Shown here: piece after piece, positions 60,890-64,000 of the stretch
Layout of the letters: every line of letters begins with the position of its first letter
Numbering within the stretch: position 1 is the stretch's first letter
Assembly (NCBI RefSeq): GCF_002860405.1
Contig: NZ_NMWV01000011.1
Coordinates: forward strand, 124,001-188,000
Reading direction: 5' to 3'
DNA from: Bifidobacterium imperatoris
GTDB lineage: Bacteria; Actinomycetota; Actinomycetes; Actinomycetales; Bifidobacteriaceae
DNA length: 64,000 bases
Notes under the pieces: model-generated
The model's input: the letters and a program-made list of their open reading frames with translations, nothing else
Told to the model about the DNA's origin: nothing
Database searches by the model: none
Program-made: the position numbers and the translations under genes

Positions 60890-61321
60890 AATGTCCTCCA
60901 TCGGGCTGATTTTCACAGTGCAATACGGTAACCAATCGAGCACGTTCTGCAAAGACGTGAGCAATCGTTGAAATTCCTGATATTACGAGCACTTATATAA
61001 ACACGTTTTATGAAAATATGCAAGATGGGATAACTTTTAGAAAAGCACTTTTAAAAAGTTGCCGGGAAAGAGACTCGATGAGGTTGTGATATTTGCGATA
61101 AAACGCACAAAATCGCTCAAAAACCCTTGTTTTAGCCTGTTTTTTGCTTCAAATAGAACAGAAACTAACAAAATAGAGTCAAATATAAACATGAAACGCC
61201 GTCAATTTTGTGCGCATGCAGAGCTAAATACCCTTCGGTATATTGTGACTCAGGTCACAGCGACTGTGACACAACAGAATACTTTGCCAAACACCCCAAG
61301 TTAGATCGAGGAGGACCCACA
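60890..61321. other. AT-rich regulatory region between ROK regulator and adhE
   Basis: More than 430 bp without a gene. It holds a TATATAAG-like box for the minus-strand ROK gene (near 60995), the inverted repeat AACTTTT/AAAAGTT (61032-61060), and the TGTGAC-TCAG-GTCACA palindrome at 61244 near adhE. It ends with GAGGAGGA for adhE. Confidence 0.5.
61244..61270. promoter_or_regulatory. CRP/Rex-like operator before adhE
   Basis: TGTGAC-tcag-GTCACA is a perfect 16-bp palindrome (61244-61259) and fits both the CRP pattern TGTGA-N6-TCACA and the Rex-type spacing. A further half site TGTGAC follows at 61265-61270. It lies 63 bp before the adhE start. Redox (Rex) control would suit an NADH-consuming alcohol dehydrogenase. 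Confidence 0.5.
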
Positions 61322-64000
61322 TTGGCAGAAGCAAAGAAGGTCGAAGCCACTAAGCCGACCCCGGAAGAGAAGCAGGCCGCAGCTGAGGCTGAGGTCAACG
61401 CGCTGGTTGAGAAGGCGCAGAAAGCACTGGTTGCTTTCGAAGATCTGGATCAGAAGCAGGTCGACCGCATCGTAGCTAAGGCATCCATTGCCGCCCTGAA
61501 CAAGCATCTTGTGCTGGCCAAGATGGCCGTGGACGAGACCGGCCGTGGCCTCGTGGAAGATAAGGCCACCAAGAACATCTTCGCCTGTGAGCACGTCACC
61601 AACTACCTCGCCGGCCAGAAGACCGTTGGCATCATTCGCGAAGACGACGTAATGGGCATCGACGAAGTCGCCGAGCCTGTCGGTGTGGTCGCAGGCGTCA
61701 CCCCGGTCACCAACCCGACCTCCACCGCCATCTTCAAGTCCCTGATTGCCCTGAAGACTCGTTGCCCAATCGTCTTCGGCTTTCACCCGGGTGCACAGAA
61801 GTGCTCCGTCGAAGCCGCCAAGATTGTGCGCGATGCCGCTATCGCAGCCGGTGCTCCTGAGAACTGTATTCAGTGGATTGAGCACCCGTCCATCGAAGCT
61901 ACCGGCGCTCTGATGAAGCACCCGGGCGTGGCTACCATCCTCGCCACCGGTGGTCCGGGCATGGTCAAGGCTGCATACTCCTCCGGCAAGCCCGCCCTCG
62001 GTGTGGGTGCCGGCAACGCTCCGGCCTACGTCGACTCCGACGTGGACATCGTGCGTGCCGCCAATGATCTGGTGCTCTCCAAGCATTTCGATTACGGTAT
62101 GATCTGCGCCACCGAGCAGGCCATCATCGCCCACAAGGATGTGTACGCTCCGCTCATCAAGGAGCTGAAGCTGCGCAAGGCTTACTTTGTCAACGCTGAG
62201 GAAAAGGCCAAGCTCGAGCAGTACATGTTCGGTTGCACCGCTGGTTCCGGCCAGACCCCGAAGCTCAACTCCGTGGTGCCGGGCAAGTCCCCGCAGTACA
62301 TCGCCAAGGCCGCAGGCTTCGAAATCCCGGCAGACGCCACCATTCTGGCAGCCGAGTGCAAGGAAGTCTCCGACAACGAGCCGCTGACCCACGAGAAGCT
62401 CGCTCCGGTACAGGCCGTCCTGAAGGCCGACAACAAGGAGCAGGCTTTCGAAATGTGCGAGCAGATGCTTAAGCTCGGTGCCGGTCACACCGCAGCCATC
62501 CACACCAACAACCAGGAGCTCGTGCGCGAATACGGCGTTCGTATGCACGCCTGCCGCATCATCTGGAACCAGCCTTCCTCCCTCGGCGGCATCGGTGATA
62601 TCTACAACTCCATCGCCCCGTCCCTGACCCTGGGCTGCGGCTCCTACGGCGGCAACTCGGTTTCCGGCAACGTTCAGGCCGTGAACCTCGTCAACATCAA
62701 GCGCATTGCTCGGAGGAACAACAACATGCAGTGGTTCAAGATCCCGCCGAAGACCTACTTCGAGCCGAACGCCATCAAGTACCTGCGTGACATGTACGGC
62801 ATCGAGAAGGCCGTCATCGTGTGCGATAAGGTCATGGAACAGCTCGGTATCGTCGACAAGATCATCGACCAGCTGCGTGCACGCTCCAACCGCGTGACCT
62901 TCCGCATCATCGACTACGTCGAGCCGGAGCCTTCCGTCGAGACCGTCGAAAAGGGCGCCGAGATGATGCGCGAGGAATTCGAGCCAGACACCATCATCGC
63001 AGTCGGCGGTGGTTCCCCGATGGATGCCTCCAAGATCATGTGGCTGCTTTACGAGCACCCGGAAATCGCCTTCTCCGATGTGCGTGAGAAGTTCTTCGAT
63101 ATCCGCAAGCGCGCCTTCAAGATTCCGCCGCTGGGCAAGAAGGCCAAGCTCGTGTGCATCCCGACCTCTTCCGGCACCGGCTCCGAAGTGACTCCGTTCG
63201 CTGTGATCACCGATCACAAGACCGGCTACAAGTACCCGATCACCGACTACGCCCTGACCCCGTCCGTGGCCATCGTCGACCCGGTGCTGGCCCGCACCCA
63301 GCCGCGCAAGCTGGCTTCCGATGCCGGCTTCGATGCCCTGACCCACAGCTTCGAGGCTTACGTGTCCGTCTACGCCAACGACTTCACCGACGGCATGGCG
63401 CTGCACGCAGCCAAGCTCATCTGGGACAACCTGGCTGAGTCTGTCAACGGCGAGCCTGGCCTGGCCAAGACCAACGCTCAGGAGAAGATGCACAACGCCG
63501 CTACTATGGCCGGCATGGCATTCGGTTCCGCATTCCTCGGCATGTGCCACGGCATGGCCCACACCATCGGTGCTCTGTGCCACATCGCCCACGGCCGCAC
63601 CAACTCCATCCTGCTGCCGTACGTGATTCGCTACAACGGTCAGATTCCGGAGGAACCTACCTCTTGGCCGAAGTACAACAAGTACATCGCACCGGAGCGT
63701 TACCAGGACATCGCCCGCAACCTCGGCATCGACACCGGCAAGACCCCGGCCGAAGCCGTTGAGAACCTGGCGAAGGCAGTCGAGGACTACCGCGACAACA
63801 AGCTCGGCATGAACAAGAGCTTCAAGGACTGCGGTGTGGACGAGGACTACTTCTGGAGCGTGCTTGACCAGATCGGCATGCGCGCCTACGAGGATCAGTG
63901 CACCCCGGCCAACCCGCGCATCCCGCTGATCAACGACATGAAGGACATCGCTGTGGCTGCATACTACGGCGTCTCCCAGGCCGAAGGTCACCAGATTCGC
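61322..64000 (+). CDS. adhE: Bifunctional acetaldehyde-CoA/alcohol dehydrogenase (3' end cut)
   Basis: Reduces acetyl-CoA to ethanol in two NADH-dependent steps and forms spirosomes. The reading frame stays open to the window edge (893 codons). The start is TTG 61322 with GAGGAGGA six bases before it, giving (M)[11 protein letters not shown]. The N-terminal aldehyde dehydrogenase has catalytic Cys262 ([11 protein letters not shown]) and [19 protein letters not shown]. The C-terminal Fe-dependent alcohol dehydrogenase has [40 protein letters not shown] and [12 protein letters not shown] with the iron-binding Asp/His set. Only the last residues are missing. In bifidobacteria AdhE balances NADH from the fructose-6-phosphate shunt. 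A CRP/Rex-like site lies upstream. Confidence 0.95.
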   Translation, partial: MAEAKKVEATKPTPEEKQAAAEAEVNALVEKAQKALVAFEDLDQKQVDRIVAKASIAALNKHLVLAKMAVDETGRGLVEDKATKNIFACEHVTNYLAGQKTVGIIREDDVMGIDEVAEPVGVVAGVTPVTNPTSTAIFKSLIALKTRCPIVFGFHPGAQKCSVEAAKIVRDAAIAAGAPENCIQWIEHPSIEATGALMKHPGVATILATGGPGMVKAAYSSGKPALGVGAGNAPAYVDSDVDIVRAANDLVLSKHFDYGMICATEQAIIAHKDVYAPLIKELKLRKAYFVNAEEKAKLEQYMFGCTAGSGQTPKLNSVVPGKSPQYIAKAAGFEIPADATILAAECKEVSDNEPLTHEKLAPVQAVLKADNKEQAFEMCEQMLKLGAGHTAAIHTNNQELVREYGVRMHACRIIWNQPSSLGGIGDIYNSIAPSLTLGCGSYGGNSVSGNVQAVNLVNIKRIARRNNNMQWFKIPPKTYFEPNAIKYLRDMYGIEKAVIVCDKVMEQLGIVDKIIDQLRARSNRVTFRIIDYVEPEPSVETVEKGAEMMREEFEPDTIIAVGGGSPMDASKIMWLLYEHPEIAFSDVREKFFDIRKRAFKIPPLGKKAKLVCIPTSSGTGSEVTPFAVITDHKTGYKYPITDYALTPSVAIVDPVLARTQPRKLASDAGFDALTHSFEAYVSVYANDFTDGMALHAAKLIWDNLAESVNGEPGLAKTNAQEKMHNAATMAGMAFGSAFLGMCHGMAHTIGALCHIAHGRTNSILLPYVIRYNGQIPEEPTSWPKYNKYIAPERYQDIARNLGIDTGKTPAEAVENLAKAVEDYRDNKLGMNKSFKDCGVDEDYFWSVLDQIGMRAYEDQCTPANPRIPLINDMKDIAVAAYYGVSQAEGHQIR

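Noticed and set aside
61301-63991. An 896-codon open frame on the minus strand
   Set aside because: It is the antisense shadow of adhE, whose plus-strand frame has full domain motifs. The translated minus sequence is His/Val/Gly-rich without domains.

Overview
The window looks like a chromosomal segment of a Bifidobacterium, most likely of the B. longum/B. breve group. The host part is GC-rich. It carries SenX3/RegX3 phosphate control, a DapC-type aminotransferase next to a seven-iron ferredoxin, a tRNA-Thr/tRNA-Met/rpmG cluster, GlgX and MalQ for glycogen and maltodextrin turnover, and a bifunctional AdhE cut by the right edge. The genus call rests on gene content and protein character, not on a database search.

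Layout. 1-7.9 kb: a DivIVA-like coiled-coil protein, aminopeptidase C, two tandem DAHP synthases with an MTA/SAH nucleosidase, and an MHS-type transporter. 8.1-14.8 kb: a complete phosphate-starvation block, senX3-regX3-pstS-pstC-pstA-pstB, with a shared 12-bp motif before senX3 and pstS that is a good Pho-box candidate. 14.8-20.45 kb: an AT-rich integrative element of about 5.7 kb. It encodes a tyrosine recombinase, a serine recombinase, a small protein, an exported DUF6273-like protein and a very acidic protein, with long repeat-rich non-coding ends. 20.7-24.5 kb: a purine-type permease with a structured leader, an alpha/beta-hydrolase-like protein, and rplJ-rplL behind an L10-type leader. 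24.7-30 kb: an FHA protein overlapping a very large, apparently degenerate helicase/nuclease-like protein. 30-34.4 kb: a SAF-domain protein, an FmdB zinc ribbon, 5-formyl-THF cyclo-ligase, a GNAT acetyltransferase, a membrane protein, and groES under a perfect CIRCE. 34.5-41.4 kb: MoxR ATPase, a DUF58-transglutaminase fusion, an HisC-type aminotransferase, tRNA-Tyr/Thr/Met and rpmG. 41.4-52.8 kb: murB, an APC permease, fdxA-dapC, dinB, an EamA transporter, tRNA-Ser, a CapA-like protein, a 2-hydroxyacid dehydrogenase, a YigZ-family protein and a repeat protein. 52.8-64 kb: malQ, a phased 21-bp repeat array, rplM-rpsI, glgX, a VOC protein, a ROK regulator and adhE.

The most interesting structure is the integrative element. 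Its two ends share an 8-bp core. Joining the flanks restores a near-perfect hairpin (10-bp arms, 3-base loop) that starts at the pstB stop codon, so the element appears to have entered the loop of a REP-like or terminator palindrome. A second palindrome of the same family lies about 95 bp to the right of the element, and a related one lies at 2.93 kb. Inside the element, a 33-bp inverted repeat with one mismatch frames a 340-bp segment, and a serine recombinase is encoded in the same element.

Other points to look at are the FHA/degenerate-helicase pair, the 21-bp-phased repeat array before rplM, the folded leader of the purine permease, and many genes that appear to be leaderless (a -10 box 6-8 bases before the start codon).
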